A stretch of DNA of 64,000 nucleotides from JALYXS01 sp051003795. Lineage in GTDB: Bacteria > Acidobacteriota > Terriglobia > Bryobacterales > Bryobacteraceae. The stretch lies in assembly GCA_051003795.1 (NCBI GenBank), contig JBPCKZ010000152.1:12023-76022 (forward strand), read 5' to 3'. The translations under genes and the position numbers were made by a program. Shown here piece by piece: positions 44,891 to 53,496 of this stretch (positions are counted from its first letter, which is position 1; every line of letters begins with the position of its first letter). Below the pieces are notes generated by a model. It was not told the DNA's origin. It saw only the letters and a program-made list of their open reading frames with translations, and ran no database searches.

Positions 44891-45205
44891 CTTCCCCTCG
44901 GAGTCAACCGGTACCCCATCCCAGTTCCGCCGAGGACATAAACCGCGAATTATATTCCGCGCGCCGACCGCGCCCCCGACACCTTTAAGAGACTCGCCCG
45001 CGACGGCAGCGCTTGCCAGTTTTCCTCCGGCCGTATCTCGCCAGCGCTTCCGCCTGACGGGCCATGAAGGTCAGGCGGGACCAGATTGGTCGGAACTACG
45101 GGCCCGATGCAAAGCCCCACGCTGGTTTATACATTCCGATTACTCTGAGACACCTCCACCGCTTTTCCGCCCTCTGCGGTCAGCGCAAGGAAGATGAGTC
45201 CCCGG

Positions 45206-45298
45206 AAGTCGGCTTCTGTTCGCCGATTCAGTCCAGATGACGCGCCAACCCGATGTGGCCGGCGGGGATCTGCGGCGCATTATTCCTCTCTAACGGCG
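45206..45298. repeat. Conserved internal end repeat (element 3 copy)
   Basis: Reverse complement of 36102-36195, with 36 identical consecutive bases at 45206-45241. Confidence 0.8.
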
Positions 45299-45510
45299 AA
45301 GCATAGATCTGGTGATGCCTGCCGCTTGACTCTACGAAACGCACTAGGCGGGAGTTGAGCGCGGGGCGTCTCGATAACGCCAAGGATCGACTGAGACGCC
45401 TGCTTTGTTTACATCGCATGCGCGACGAGAACCGGCCCTTCTGATAGACTCCTACTTTCATGGCGCGCCTCGCTCACGAGCCTTGACCTGTCGCACACAC
45501 GCACCTAGTC

Positions 45511-45549
45511 TAGGCCGGAAGAGCTTTCTATCCGGCGGAACCCACTCTC
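45511..45549. repeat. Direct repeat, left copy
   Basis: Differs from 46741-46780 by about one indel/substitution over 40 bp (TAGGCCGGAAGAGCTT at the start, GGCGGAACCCACTCTC at the end). On the minus strand both encode the peptide EWVPPDR, the C-terminus of the gene at 46740-47141, so this copy is a gene fragment. Confidence 0.8.
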
Positions 45550-45738
45550 CGTCCGGGTTCAAGTTCGAATAAGCGGCTCGAATATACTTGAGTAGGCTCA
45601 GCGACATGGGAATCCTCTGTTTTCTCCGCTCCCATATTACCGCGCGGCGACGTCGAAAGCCGTTCTCGCCGCCGCCGGACATCAACACCCTACACGCTTT
45701 CCGGAAGCGAACCGTCTAATATTCCGAAAGGAGAACCC

Positions 45739-46725
45739 ATGGGCAAACTTGCGATTGCCGTTTGTTTCGCTTCCGCGGCGTTCGGGCAGAATGTCGACCG
45801 CGTTTTTCATCCGACAACCGCGATGTCCGCGCAGACATGGCAGGAGATTGCCACCACGATACGAACGGTGGCCCAAATTCAACAACTGTCGCTAGACCTT
45901 CCGGGCGCAACACTGACCGTGAAAGGGACACCCGATCAGATGGCGCTCGCCGAGTGGCTGGTTCCTAAACTGGATGAGGCGGCGGGCTCGAATCCAGGCC
46001 CGAGGGACTACTGGGTGTCTCGAAATAGCGACGATGTCGTGTTGGTATTTGAGTTGGCTCATACCTCTACCCCTCAGGGCGCTCAGGAGATAATCACGTC
46101 GCTTCGAACTATTGCGGATATCCAAAAGATCTTCCTGGTAACCGCGCACGGGATAATGGCGCTGCGGGGCAATGCGAGCCAGATTGCGTTAGCCCGATTT
46201 TTGCTTCCGGAATTGGATCAGGCGCCGGTAGTGGCGCGACAGAGCGCCCTGGTGCACGTGTTTACGATGACTGGCGGCGGCAATGACACAGTGTTGGTGT
46301 ATGGCCTGACCCACACGGATACCCCACGGGATTTTCAGGAGATTATCACAAATCTGCGCACGGTGCTGAGTATCCAGAGGATTTTTCAGGTCACCGCGCC
46401 GAAGTTGCTGGCGCTACGGGCCAGTGCAAGCGAGGTACAGATGTCCGAATGGCTAATTCCCGAATTGGACCGCCAGACCGCGAACGCCGGCGGGAATGAG
46501 GCGCGAGTGCCTGGGGGCGACGACGATGTAGTGCATGTTTTCTACTTATCGCATTTGACGACCGCGGAAGGCATGAATGGCGTTATGCGCGAGATGCGCG
46601 CCACGGCGCACATCTCGAGGGCATTCGTGCGCACGTCACCGGCGGCGTTGGTGTTGCGAGGGACCGCGGACCAGATTGCGATGGCGGGGCGCATGATCGA
46701 GTTGAGCGACCATGCGGCTCCCTAA
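45739..46725 (+). CDS. Secreted protein with four tandem secretin-N-like repeats
   Basis: A 328-residue protein with a short signal peptide (MGKLAIAVCFASAAFGQ). It has GGAGA ahead of its ATG. Four units of about 75-80 residues follow, each with the core QEI-x3-(L/I)RT(I/V)-x2-IQ-(K/Q/R), a strand (FLVTAHGIMALRG, FQVTAPKLLALRA, FVRTSPAALVLRG) and a helix ending in LAEWLVPKLD / LARFLLPELD / MSEWLIPELD; units 2-4 begin with VLVF-x-LAHTSTPQ-like segments. The pattern is like the NolW/secretin N1 fold (ring-forming alpha/beta domains) but no secretin barrel follows. The gene is flanked by a 40-bp direct repeat, suggesting local duplication or insertion. Role unknown. Confidence 0.83.
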   Translation: MGKLAIAVCFASAAFGQNVDRVFHPTTAMSAQTWQEIATTIRTVAQIQQLSLDLPGATLTVKGTPDQMALAEWLVPKLDEAAGSNPGPRDYWVSRNSDDVVLVFELAHTSTPQGAQEIITSLRTIADIQKIFLVTAHGIMALRGNASQIALARFLLPELDQAPVVARQSALVHVFTMTGGGNDTVLVYGLTHTDTPRDFQEIITNLRTVLSIQRIFQVTAPKLLALRASASEVQMSEWLIPELDRQTANAGGNEARVPGGDDDVVHVFYLSHLTTAEGMNGVMREMRATAHISRAFVRTSPAALVLRGTADQIAMAGRMIELSDHAAP

Positions 46726-46739
46726 ATCGCCGCATTCGG

Positions 46740-47141
46740 CTAGGCCGGAAGAGCTTGTCTATCCGGCGGAACCCACTCTCTTTTCGCCCGATCGCAAGTT
46801 AACAATTCCGGTGTCCAGAATCGATGCAACAGCGAACTGTTTAAGCGAGACTCATTCTCGGACAGGAACTCGGCAAAACTCGATTCGCGATGCGTGGAAA
46901 TCAGTCGAACCCAAGCGAGCGTAACCGTCTCGTTGTAGATGTCGGCGACGCCGTGCCGCTCGGCAAAACGCTCGATCCCGGATCGCACGAGCCGTTCGGC
47001 GTTTTCTAGCGACGTTTGGCGCAAGTAAAGCCACGCGAGCCGAAGATGATCGGCATGCCGGAACTGCGAAGGATGCAGTGCCGCCGAATCCACCGCGGCT
47101 AAGAACTCTTCATCGCTTAATTCGGACGATCCGGCGCGCAT
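46740..47141 (-). CDS. Conserved hypothetical protein
   Basis: A 133-residue helical protein: HPSQFRHADHLRLAWLYLRQ, RLVRSGIERFAERHGVADIY, NETVTLAWVRLI and the end EWVPPDRQALPA. I recall similar small proteins (HHADHVRLAW...AGWVPPDLxPLP) of unknown function in many bacteria, so the gene looks complete. Its ATG directly follows the TAA of the PIG-L gene (TAAATG), so it is translated from the same message. A fragment of its 3' end is repeated at 45511-45549. Confidence 0.82.
   Translation of the reverse strand: MRAGSSELSDEEFLAAVDSAALHPSQFRHADHLRLAWLYLRQTSLENAERLVRSGIERFAERHGVADIYNETVTLAWVRLISTHRESSFAEFLSENESRLNSSLLHRFWTPELLTCDRAKREWVPPDRQALPA
46741..46780. repeat. Direct repeat, right copy
   Basis: The 3' end of the 46740-47141 gene; matches 45511-45549 with a single-base length difference. 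Confidence 0.8.
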
Positions 47142-49673
47142 TTATTGGGGCAATTTTCCGGCGCTTAACAGGTTCGCAAAGATGCGATACGCGCCCGGAA
47201 CGCCAGCCGGCAATTGGCGAAACCACGAATAGGCCGTAAAAATATACGCCCCTTTTCCATACCGCGTGTACAGCGTTCCGCCGGGCAGCGGTACTTCGCC
47301 TGGATCGTGCGATTCAAGCACCGTCTGATAATGTTCGTCCCATTTCGACGCAAAGTACAGACCCCGCTCCTGAATCCAACCGGTGAAATCCTTCTCGGTA
47401 ATATGGTTCGGAGCTTGCAAAAGCGGAGAGTCGGGATGCGGGAAAGCCACGGGCGATTCTTCCACCGTCACGCGGCTGCCGCCCAGTTTGAATGGATACG
47501 GCCCGATCTCCAGGTTCGACCCTTCCAGCCGGTTATATTGCACGATCATCGTGCCGCCATCGCGCACATAGTCGAGCAGCCGATGCTGGTTCGCGCGCAA
47601 ATCCGAGCGCACGTTGTAAGCGCGCACGCCGGTCACGATAGCGTCGAAACCGGAAAGATCGCCGCGCGCGAGATCGTCCTCGGTGAGCAGCCGCACCTCG
47701 CAACCCATTTGCCGGAGAGCGTCCGGGACATCGTCGCCGGCTCCCATAACATACCCCACCCTTTTCGCAAGCACTCGCAAAGGCGCGATCCGCAGCAATC
47801 CGTTTGAAGGCGGAGTCAGCGTTTGCGGCGGAATATGCGGGTAGGCGATCACCTGCATGCCCGCCGCCACCTCTTTGCCATCCACGCGGGCGATCGCGTG
47901 AAAGTGCGCCGGAGCCGCGTTTTCCGAACCGGGTTCAAAGCCGGGGACAGCCCGCGTCAGAGCAAATGAGACCTCCTGCCGCTCGCCCGTCTCGGTGAAC
48001 TGAAACGTTCGCGACGTGGGCTCGAGCTTCCAGCCGGGATCGGCCTCAATGCGGATCTCACCCGACGCGCGGGGAACATTCGCCGTCAACTCCACCGCGA
48101 TTTGGCGCGTACCGGGTTGAGTGAATACGACGACCGGCTCCGGCAAATCGACGGCCACCGCCGGGACCACCGTGAGGGGGCGGGTCAACTCTCCCAGGAC
48201 GTGAGCCACATAGCGGTGTCGCACCGGGCGCGCGATGGAAATCCGAGCGGCGCCCACGTTCAACTGAAACACCGCTTCGAGCACTGGAAGCACGTCCGCC
48301 CTTCCGATCAGGCGCGGGTCGCGAATATCGTAAGCGTCTCCGGCGTGCGGCAGGCGGAGCCAAAACGGCTGCGAATACGGTGTATCGGCTGGAATATTTA
48401 CGTCGAGATTGCGCGAAACCGGCACGTTATAACCGAGAGCTGACGCAACTTCGAGGGTTTGCTCGCGGCCCAAGCCTTCCAGCTTCACGGAAACGTTGCC
48501 GGCCGGGGCGGGCGACCGCTGAATCGCCGTGAAATTGACCTTGAAAACGCTTCCCGGCGTGGCTGCGTACCGGTCGGCATCGGCATCGAGCCACAGTCCC
48601 GCGCACAATGCGATTGCCTCGTCGATTTCCGCGAGCTTGCGAACGCCCCAGGCGTTCTTTTCAGCCGCAAGAGTCGCGATCGGTTGCCGCGCCTGCGCCA
48701 GCAGCGGAATCGTCAGTTCGGGATGGTCCGGGTCGAGCTGTCCCGCTGCTTTCGCGAGGATCGGTCCAATGAGATTGCCTCCCGGCACGCGATTCCACGT
48801 GGTATCGATCCCGTCAAACACGTCGTTTGCGGCCGTATCGCCCGCCAGGGTCACCAGGTAATTGCGAGAGGGCCCCCGCCTTTCCGCGTTCCCCATTCCC
48901 TGGCTGCGATGCTCGTCACGGCTGAGGGAAGCGATTTGAGAATAGGAAAGGCCGAGCACCGGATCGAAGACGCCCGTGTCGACCGCAATGCTGCCCGGCG
49001 TTTGCGCGGCTTCACGCTCCTGACCGGGCCGGAACGAGAGGACGTTATACATCAGCCGCTTTGCCTGCCAGGGCTGCGCCAGAGTCAACTGCTCGGGAAA
49101 GCGCGTAGGGTCGGCGGCGGCGCTGAAGGCTTCTTTGCCGAGAATCGCGGAAGCTTGATGCTGCCCGTGGCCGTCTTTGGGCGTACCGGAAAATCGCAGA
49201 ATGATCACGTCCGGCCGATATTGCCGGATCACCCAAACCATGTCCGACAGGATCTTCTCGCGGCCCCATTTTTGCAGCGTTTCCTGCGGCGTTTTGGTAA
49301 AGCCGAAATCGATGGCGCGGGTGAAAAACTGCTCGGCGCCGTCGATTCGCCGCGCGGCCAGAAGCTCTTGCGTGCGGATGACACCCAGCAGATCGCCCTG
49401 TTCCGGGCCAATCAGGTTTTGTCCGCCTTCTCCGCGCGTCGCCGATAAATACGCCGCGCGAACTTTGCGGCCGCGCGCGTAGTAAGCCAGAAGCGCCGTG
49501 TTTTCGTCGTCCGGATGCGCGGCAATCATCAGCACGCTGCCGAGCACATTCAGCTTATCCAGAGCCTGCTTGATCGCCGGAGTACCCGACAACTGGCGCT
49601 GCGCCGGCAGAGGCGCGAGGCAGCACAATGCGCACAGGTAGAGGGTGAATAACCGCCGGGAAAGGTTTGCCAA
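47142..49673 (-). CDS. PIG-L (LmbE-like) deacetylase with C-terminal extension, secreted
   Basis: An 843-residue protein. The signal peptide is LFTLYLCALCCLAPLPAQ. The N-terminal domain has the zinc motif MIAAHPDDENTALLAYYARG (His-Pro-Asp-Asp), TRGEGGQNLIGPEQG, and DGHGQHQASA containing the third His. PIG-L enzymes remove N-acetyl groups from GlcNAc-containing lipids or antibiotics/thiol precursors. About 550 further residues form beta-rich domains (LEVASALGYNVPVSRNLDVNIP, ELTANVPRASGEIRIEADPG) and a C-terminal ThuA/GATase-like part (GLLRIAPLRVLAKRVGYVMGAGDDVPDALRQMGCEVRLLTEDDL). Such long secreted forms are common in Acidobacteriota. It lies 4 bp after nuoB. Confidence 0.9.
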   Translation of the reverse strand: MANLSRRLFTLYLCALCCLAPLPAQRQLSGTPAIKQALDKLNVLGSVLMIAAHPDDENTALLAYYARGRKVRAAYLSATRGEGGQNLIGPEQGDLLGVIRTQELLAARRIDGAEQFFTRAIDFGFTKTPQETLQKWGREKILSDMVWVIRQYRPDVIILRFSGTPKDGHGQHQASAILGKEAFSAAADPTRFPEQLTLAQPWQAKRLMYNVLSFRPGQEREAAQTPGSIAVDTGVFDPVLGLSYSQIASLSRDEHRSQGMGNAERRGPSRNYLVTLAGDTAANDVFDGIDTTWNRVPGGNLIGPILAKAAGQLDPDHPELTIPLLAQARQPIATLAAEKNAWGVRKLAEIDEAIALCAGLWLDADADRYAATPGSVFKVNFTAIQRSPAPAGNVSVKLEGLGREQTLEVASALGYNVPVSRNLDVNIPADTPYSQPFWLRLPHAGDAYDIRDPRLIGRADVLPVLEAVFQLNVGAARISIARPVRHRYVAHVLGELTRPLTVVPAVAVDLPEPVVVFTQPGTRQIAVELTANVPRASGEIRIEADPGWKLEPTSRTFQFTETGERQEVSFALTRAVPGFEPGSENAAPAHFHAIARVDGKEVAAGMQVIAYPHIPPQTLTPPSNGLLRIAPLRVLAKRVGYVMGAGDDVPDALRQMGCEVRLLTEDDLARGDLSGFDAIVTGVRAYNVRSDLRANQHRLLDYVRDGGTMIVQYNRLEGSNLEIGPYPFKLGGSRVTVEESPVAFPHPDSPLLQAPNHITEKDFTGWIQERGLYFASKWDEHYQTVLESHDPGEVPLPGGTLYTRYGKGAYIFTAYSWFRQLPAGVPGAYRIFANLLSAGKLPQ

Positions 49674-49677
49674 CGGA

Positions 49678-50226
49678 TTACGCCAGATTCAAAACCTGCT
49701 TGAGCGTACCCGCTTCCTGCTGGATCTTGCCTTGCAGTTGCATGATCGCGTAAATCAACTGCTCGGGCCGCGGCGGGCATCCAGGCACGTAAACATCCAC
49801 TGGAATCGCCTGATTCACGGGAACGAGCGCGTAGTTGTTGAAGACGCCGGTCGAGGTCGCGCAAGCGCCCATGGAGATAACCCACTTGGGTTCCGGCATT
49901 TGCTGATAAAGATGACGGATCACCGGCGCCATCTTCTGCGATACGCGCCCGGCGATGATCATCAAATCGGATTGCCGGGGCGATCCGCGAAACACTTCCG
50001 CGCCAAAACGCGCAATGTCGAAACGCGACGCGCTCATCGACATCATCTCAATGGCGCAGCACGCGAGGCCGAACGACATGGGCCAGATCGAATTCTTGCG
50101 GCCCCAGTTGATCACGCTGCCGATCGTCGTCATCAGAATGCCTTCCTGCGCGGCGAGACGATCCACGCTCTCGTTATCGATTCGCGCGAAAAGGTCCGCC
50201 GGACCGCTCGCCATCGGGGTATCCAT
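49678..50226 (-). CDS. nuoB: NADH-quinone oxidoreductase subunit B
   Basis: The start is ATG 50226 (MDTPMASGPADLFARID); the longer frame to 50295 would overlap the divergent malQ start. The 182-residue product is NuoB of respiratory complex I, which carries the terminal 4Fe-4S cluster N2 next to the quinone site. The ligands are present: Cys56 and Cys57 in SFGLACCAIEMM, Cys122 in MGACATSTG, Cys150 in VPGCPPRPEQ. It stands alone here, beside a PIG-L gene and malQ, not in a nuo operon; other subunits must be elsewhere and this may be an extra copy. Confidence 0.95.
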   Translation of the reverse strand: MDTPMASGPADLFARIDNESVDRLAAQEGILMTTIGSVINWGRKNSIWPMSFGLACCAIEMMSMSASRFDIARFGAEVFRGSPRQSDLMIIAGRVSQKMAPVIRHLYQQMPEPKWVISMGACATSTGVFNNYALVPVNQAIPVDVYVPGCPPRPEQLIYAIMQLQGKIQQEAGTLKQVLNLA

Positions 50227-50293
50227 AATCTTAGTTTCGCATGAAATACGAGTTGAATTGACGTTGCTAGACTTGATGGTTACCCCATAGTTC

Positions 50294-52483
50294 ATGTCAT
50301 TTGAAAACTACGATCAGGCACTTGATCGCGCGGCGGATCTCTGCGGAGTGGAGCCGCGATTTTGGGATATTTTTGGGCATCTCCATACGGCGTCGGTTCA
50401 GACCAAGCGGGCCATCGTCGAGGCGCTCGGCATGCCGGCCGCGACGAAAGAAGATCTCGAAAGCGCGATCGCCCAACGCGAGAAGGCGGAATTGACACGC
50501 ATTTTGCCGCCCTGCCTAGTGGTGGACCTAGGCGAGCTCCTACGGATTCCGGTGCAGTTGCCGGAGACTCACTCGAACGTTCTCGCGGCGTTCGAAATCG
50601 CGCTCGAAGATGGTTCGCGCCTTCGCTTCGAAAAGATAATCGGCGCGCGCATGCAGGTCGAATTGGACGCCCGCTTGCCGCTCGGATACCATGAACTGTC
50701 CGTCAGTGTCGCCGGCTTGAATCCGGAGAGTATTTCGCTGATCGTTGCGCCGGAACGCGCATTTCTGCCGGAGTCTCTGGCGCATGGGAAGAAGGCCGCC
50801 GGCGTAGCCGTTTCGCTCTACGGCCTCCGCTCGGAATTGAACTGGGGCTGCGGCGACTTCCGCGATCTGCGCGATGCAATCGACTGGGTGGCGGAAATCG
50901 GCGGCGATTTCGTGGCCCTCAATCCGCTGCATGCGATTCACAATCGCCGGCCCTACAACACCAGCCCGTATCTTCCCAACAGCGTTTTCTATCAAAACTT
51001 GATTTATCTGGAGGTCCCGGCGATCGAGGAATTCGAACATTCCACCGAAGCCCGTAGAGTTTGGTTTTCGCCTGAAACGCAGGAAGAGGCGCGGCAACTT
51101 CGCGAATCCGAATTCGTGGAATATGAGCGCGTGAATGCGCTAAAGTTGCGTTTTTTAAGATTGTTGTTCGCCGAGTTCCGCCGGGCCGGGCGGCCTCTTG
51201 AAAAACGGAACGATTTTGAAGATTACCGCCGGCGGGAGGGCGATTTGCTGTATCGATTCGCGACCTACTGCGCGTTGGATGAACATCTTCATGCCGCCGA
51301 TCCGGATGTTTGGATCTGGCCCGATTGGCCCGCCGGTTATCAAGACCCGGATTCGCCGAAAACACGCGAATTTCAGCGGAAACACGCCGAGGCAATTCTG
51401 TTTCATCAGTACGTCCAATGGCAGATCGATATCCAGTTGAACGCGGCGCAGCAATACGCGCGCGCGAAGGGGCTTTCAATTGGTCTCTATCACGATCTGG
51501 CGTTGGCGACGGACCGCTGCGGTTCGGATCTTTGGGCGCATCGGCCCTTCTACGTGGCGGGTTGCCGCGTGGGCTCGCCGCCCGACGATTTTTCGCCGGC
51601 CGGTCAGGATTGGGCGTTCCCTCCACCCAACGCCGAGCGCCATCGCGCCACCGGATACCGGCTATTTAGGGAATCCATCCGCAAGTCCTGCCGGCATGGC
51701 GGCGCTCTGCGCATCGATCACGTAATGCGGTTCTTCCGGCTCTACTGGATACCCGACGGATCGGACGCGACCGCCGGAGCTTACGTGCGCGACAGGTCGG
51801 AGGATCTGGTCCGAATCCTCGCTCTCGAGAGCTTTCGCAACCGCGTGGCGGTGGTTGGCGAGGATCTGGGCACCGTGGAACCGCACATCCGCGAAACGCT
51901 CGCGCGCTTCGGCATATTGAGTTACCGCCTGTTCTATTTCGAGCGCGGGCCGCACGGCAGCTTCAAGCGTCCGGACGAATATCCGCATCAATCGCTTGTA
52001 TCCTCGACCACCCACGACCTGCCCACGCTTGCCGGATTCTGGATTCACGAAGACATCGAAGCGCGCCGCCGGGCGGGTGTAGTGGACGATGCCGAATATC
52101 GCCGTCAAATTGCCAATCGTTTACAAGACAAGCAGAAAATGTTGGACGCGCTTTTCGATCGGCACTTACTCCCGAGTTACTTTCCGCGGACGGCGATTCA
52201 CGTCCCCGAGCTAACCGGCGAGTTACACAACGCGGTAATTGGATTTCTCGCTTCGACGCCTTCGATGTTGATGGTCGTTAATCAGGAGGATCTGACTAAG
52301 GAGACGCATCAGCAGAACCTGCCGGGAACGACTTCGCAATATCCCAACTGGAGCCGGAAGATGAGGTTTACGTTTGAGCAATTGAGGACGGAGCCGCTCG
52401 CGATGGGATCGATGCAGATGTTCCGGGACTGGATGCGGCGCACGGGGCGGGAATCGGAACGAATCGCGGCTAAGATGATCTAG
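50294..52483 (+). CDS. malQ: 4-alpha-glucanotransferase (GH77 amylomaltase)
   Basis: A 729-residue cytosolic enzyme that transfers alpha-1,4-glucan chains (maltodextrin/glycogen metabolism). Motifs: NWGCGDFRDLRDAIDWVAEIGGDFVALNPLHA, RPYNTSPYLPNSVFYQNLIYLEVP, GLYHDLALATDRCGSDLWAH, VGSPPDDFSPAGQDWAFPPPN, GALRIDHVMRFFRLYWIPDG (nucleophile Asp), VVGEDLGTVEPHIRETL (acid/base Glu), SSTTHDLPTLAGFWIHED (third Asp). The N-terminal 130 residues form the extra domain of MalQ-type, rather than plant-type, enzymes. ATG at 50294; the gene ends in a one-base overlap with a DUF433 gene. No mal regulator is nearby. Confidence 0.95.
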   Translation: MSFENYDQALDRAADLCGVEPRFWDIFGHLHTASVQTKRAIVEALGMPAATKEDLESAIAQREKAELTRILPPCLVVDLGELLRIPVQLPETHSNVLAAFEIALEDGSRLRFEKIIGARMQVELDARLPLGYHELSVSVAGLNPESISLIVAPERAFLPESLAHGKKAAGVAVSLYGLRSELNWGCGDFRDLRDAIDWVAEIGGDFVALNPLHAIHNRRPYNTSPYLPNSVFYQNLIYLEVPAIEEFEHSTEARRVWFSPETQEEARQLRESEFVEYERVNALKLRFLRLLFAEFRRAGRPLEKRNDFEDYRRREGDLLYRFATYCALDEHLHAADPDVWIWPDWPAGYQDPDSPKTREFQRKHAEAILFHQYVQWQIDIQLNAAQQYARAKGLSIGLYHDLALATDRCGSDLWAHRPFYVAGCRVGSPPDDFSPAGQDWAFPPPNAERHRATGYRLFRESIRKSCRHGGALRIDHVMRFFRLYWIPDGSDATAGAYVRDRSEDLVRILALESFRNRVAVVGEDLGTVEPHIRETLARFGILSYRLFYFERGPHGSFKRPDEYPHQSLVSSTTHDLPTLAGFWIHEDIEARRRAGVVDDAEYRRQIANRLQDKQKMLDALFDRHLLPSYFPRTAIHVPELTGELHNAVIGFLASTPSMLMVVNQEDLTKETHQQNLPGTTSQYPNWSRKMRFTFEQLRTEPLAMGSMQMFRDWMRRTGRESERIAAKMI

Positions 52484-52719
52484 TGGCACACTCAGGGCGG
52501 TTCACCCGAATCACGATCAATCCGGCGGTCGCTACCGGAAAGGCGTGTATTCGCGACTTGCGTTTTCCCGTATCGCGATTATTGGGCCTGCTTGCCGCGG
52601 GGGAATCGCCGGAATCGATTCTGAAAGCGTATCCTTATTTGGAACTGGCGGACATTGAGGAAACGCTTCGCTACGCTGCGTTCCTGGCCGAGGATGAGAC
52701 GGTGGAACTCGCTGGGTGA
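52483..52719 (+). CDS. DUF433 antitoxin-like protein
   Basis: A 78-residue protein with GTG start overlapping the malQ stop by one base. The sequence RITINPAVATGKACIRDLRFPVSRLLGLLAAGESPESILKAYPYLELADIEETLRYAAFLA is the DUF433 family, a small helix-turn-helix domain commonly paired with a DUF5615 PIN-like toxin. The partner gene follows with a 4-bp overlap but is broken (see the pseudogene at 52716). Confidence 0.92.
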   Translation: MAHSGRFTRITINPAVATGKACIRDLRFPVSRLLGLLAAGESPESILKAYPYLELADIEETLRYAAFLAEDETVELAG

Positions 52720-52936
52720 AGTTTCTCGTGGATGTGGCTCTGATTTTCCCCGGCTTCTGGCAGCACTGAATGGTGCGGGACCTGGACTCATTCTCCTCCG
52801 TGGTGGAAATTACAGTGAATTCGAAAGCATGAAGTGCGTACGCCGCGTGCTGGCGGCAATACCCGGCCAGGAACTGCGGAAATCCGTTGTAGTAGTTGAC
52901 AGAGAAAAGATCAGACGGCGATGGCTTCCGATATAG
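52716..52936 (+). pseudogene. DUF5615 PIN-like toxin, internally deleted and frameshifted
   Basis: The GTG at 52716 overlaps the antitoxin stop and begins MKFLVDVAL, the normal start of DUF5615 PIN-like toxins (MKFLVDNALS...). This frame stops after 17 codons. In the +2 frame the C-terminal half follows: SDFPRLLAALNGAGPGLILLR, then RVLAAIPGQELRKSVVVVDREKIRRRWLPI to the TAG at 52936. The middle (about 55 residues with the catalytic acidic residues) is missing, so a deletion fused the ends out of frame. The toxin is dead, leaving the antitoxin alone. Confidence 0.8.
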
Positions 52937-53496
52937 TGTGGGCGCTTAATGCATAATGGCTGATTTTAATTTCGTCGCACGGAACGCGAGACCGTTTTAT
53001 TACCTACGCCTTCAGACAAGTTGTTCTCTTCGCGCTTCGGACGTTCGACAAAGTGCACCTGTGGATGAATTCGCGGTGTTCCGACACGTTTGGCCCAAAA
53101 TGCGGTAGTGGGTCAGTTTGCGTGAGCCGCTTTCAGGATTGCCTGCCGCGCAAGTCGGCGGTTTGGGCGTTATACGTCCTTGTGAAGGGGATGCCAACTC
53201 CACACTTGCCGACTTTCGGCGGTTTGAGGCGCACCTTGTGGCTACCTCGCAGGCAACCTCCCAGCGTCGGATTCAGGCTGATAACTTCCGGATCGCCGAC
53301 CACCCAGACGGAACACTCGTCGCCCCTCGCGGCAAGCGGCCATCTCGATTCTCGAGACCGTGAACGCCGCGACCGTATGTTTCAAGACCTCCACGACTTT
53401 GTCCGGGTCGCGCGCGGAACACCGCGCAGCCCACCGACGGTGGACTTCTGCGTTCCAAAAGGTGTGGCTTTCTTGAGATACTACGAATTCCGTCTT
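52937..53496. other. Intergenic region spanning the left end of element 2
   Basis: Before 53096 is host sequence without a gene. After 53104 lies about 390 bp of element sequence ahead of the DUF262 start; the frames open here (53053-53496 plus, 53242-53700 minus) show no recognisable features. Any promoter for the cargo genes must lie here. Confidence 0.5.
53096..53103. repeat. Left target-site duplication of element 2
   Basis: CAAAATGC, identical to 56723-56730. Confidence 0.88.

Larger units (their letters stand above)
43052..45348. mobile_element. Element 3: decayed, inverted copy with different cargo
   Basis: The left end (43052-43185) equals the right end of element 1 including GGTAGTGG-TCAGTTTGAA (one G lost). 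The right side carries the inverted 94-bp block of element 1's left end at 45206-45298; the terminal repeat expected about 57 bp further is only recognisable as a degenerate CACTAGG at 45342-45348. No 8-bp duplication is found. In between are one intact HEPN/AbiU2-like gene, and two pseudogenes. The end coordinate is approximate. Confidence 0.6.
44903..45738. other. Noncoding, decayed DNA at the right side of element 3
   Basis: Contains the 94-bp element repeat (45206-45298), a 9-bp hairpin (CCGCCTGAC at 45050-45058 and its complement at 45070-45078) and the first copy of a 40-bp direct repeat (45511-45549). A 49-codon minus-strand frame beginning MSLSLLKYIRAAYSNLNP with an AGAGGA upstream (ATG at 45607) ends in a frameshifted fragment of the 46740-47141 gene (GEWVPPDR); it is probably not functional. 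Confidence 0.5.

Noticed and set aside
45206..45241. The 36-bp identity with 36160-36195 as a possible small RNA or binding site
   Set aside because: It is better explained as part of the conserved end module of elements 1 and 3.
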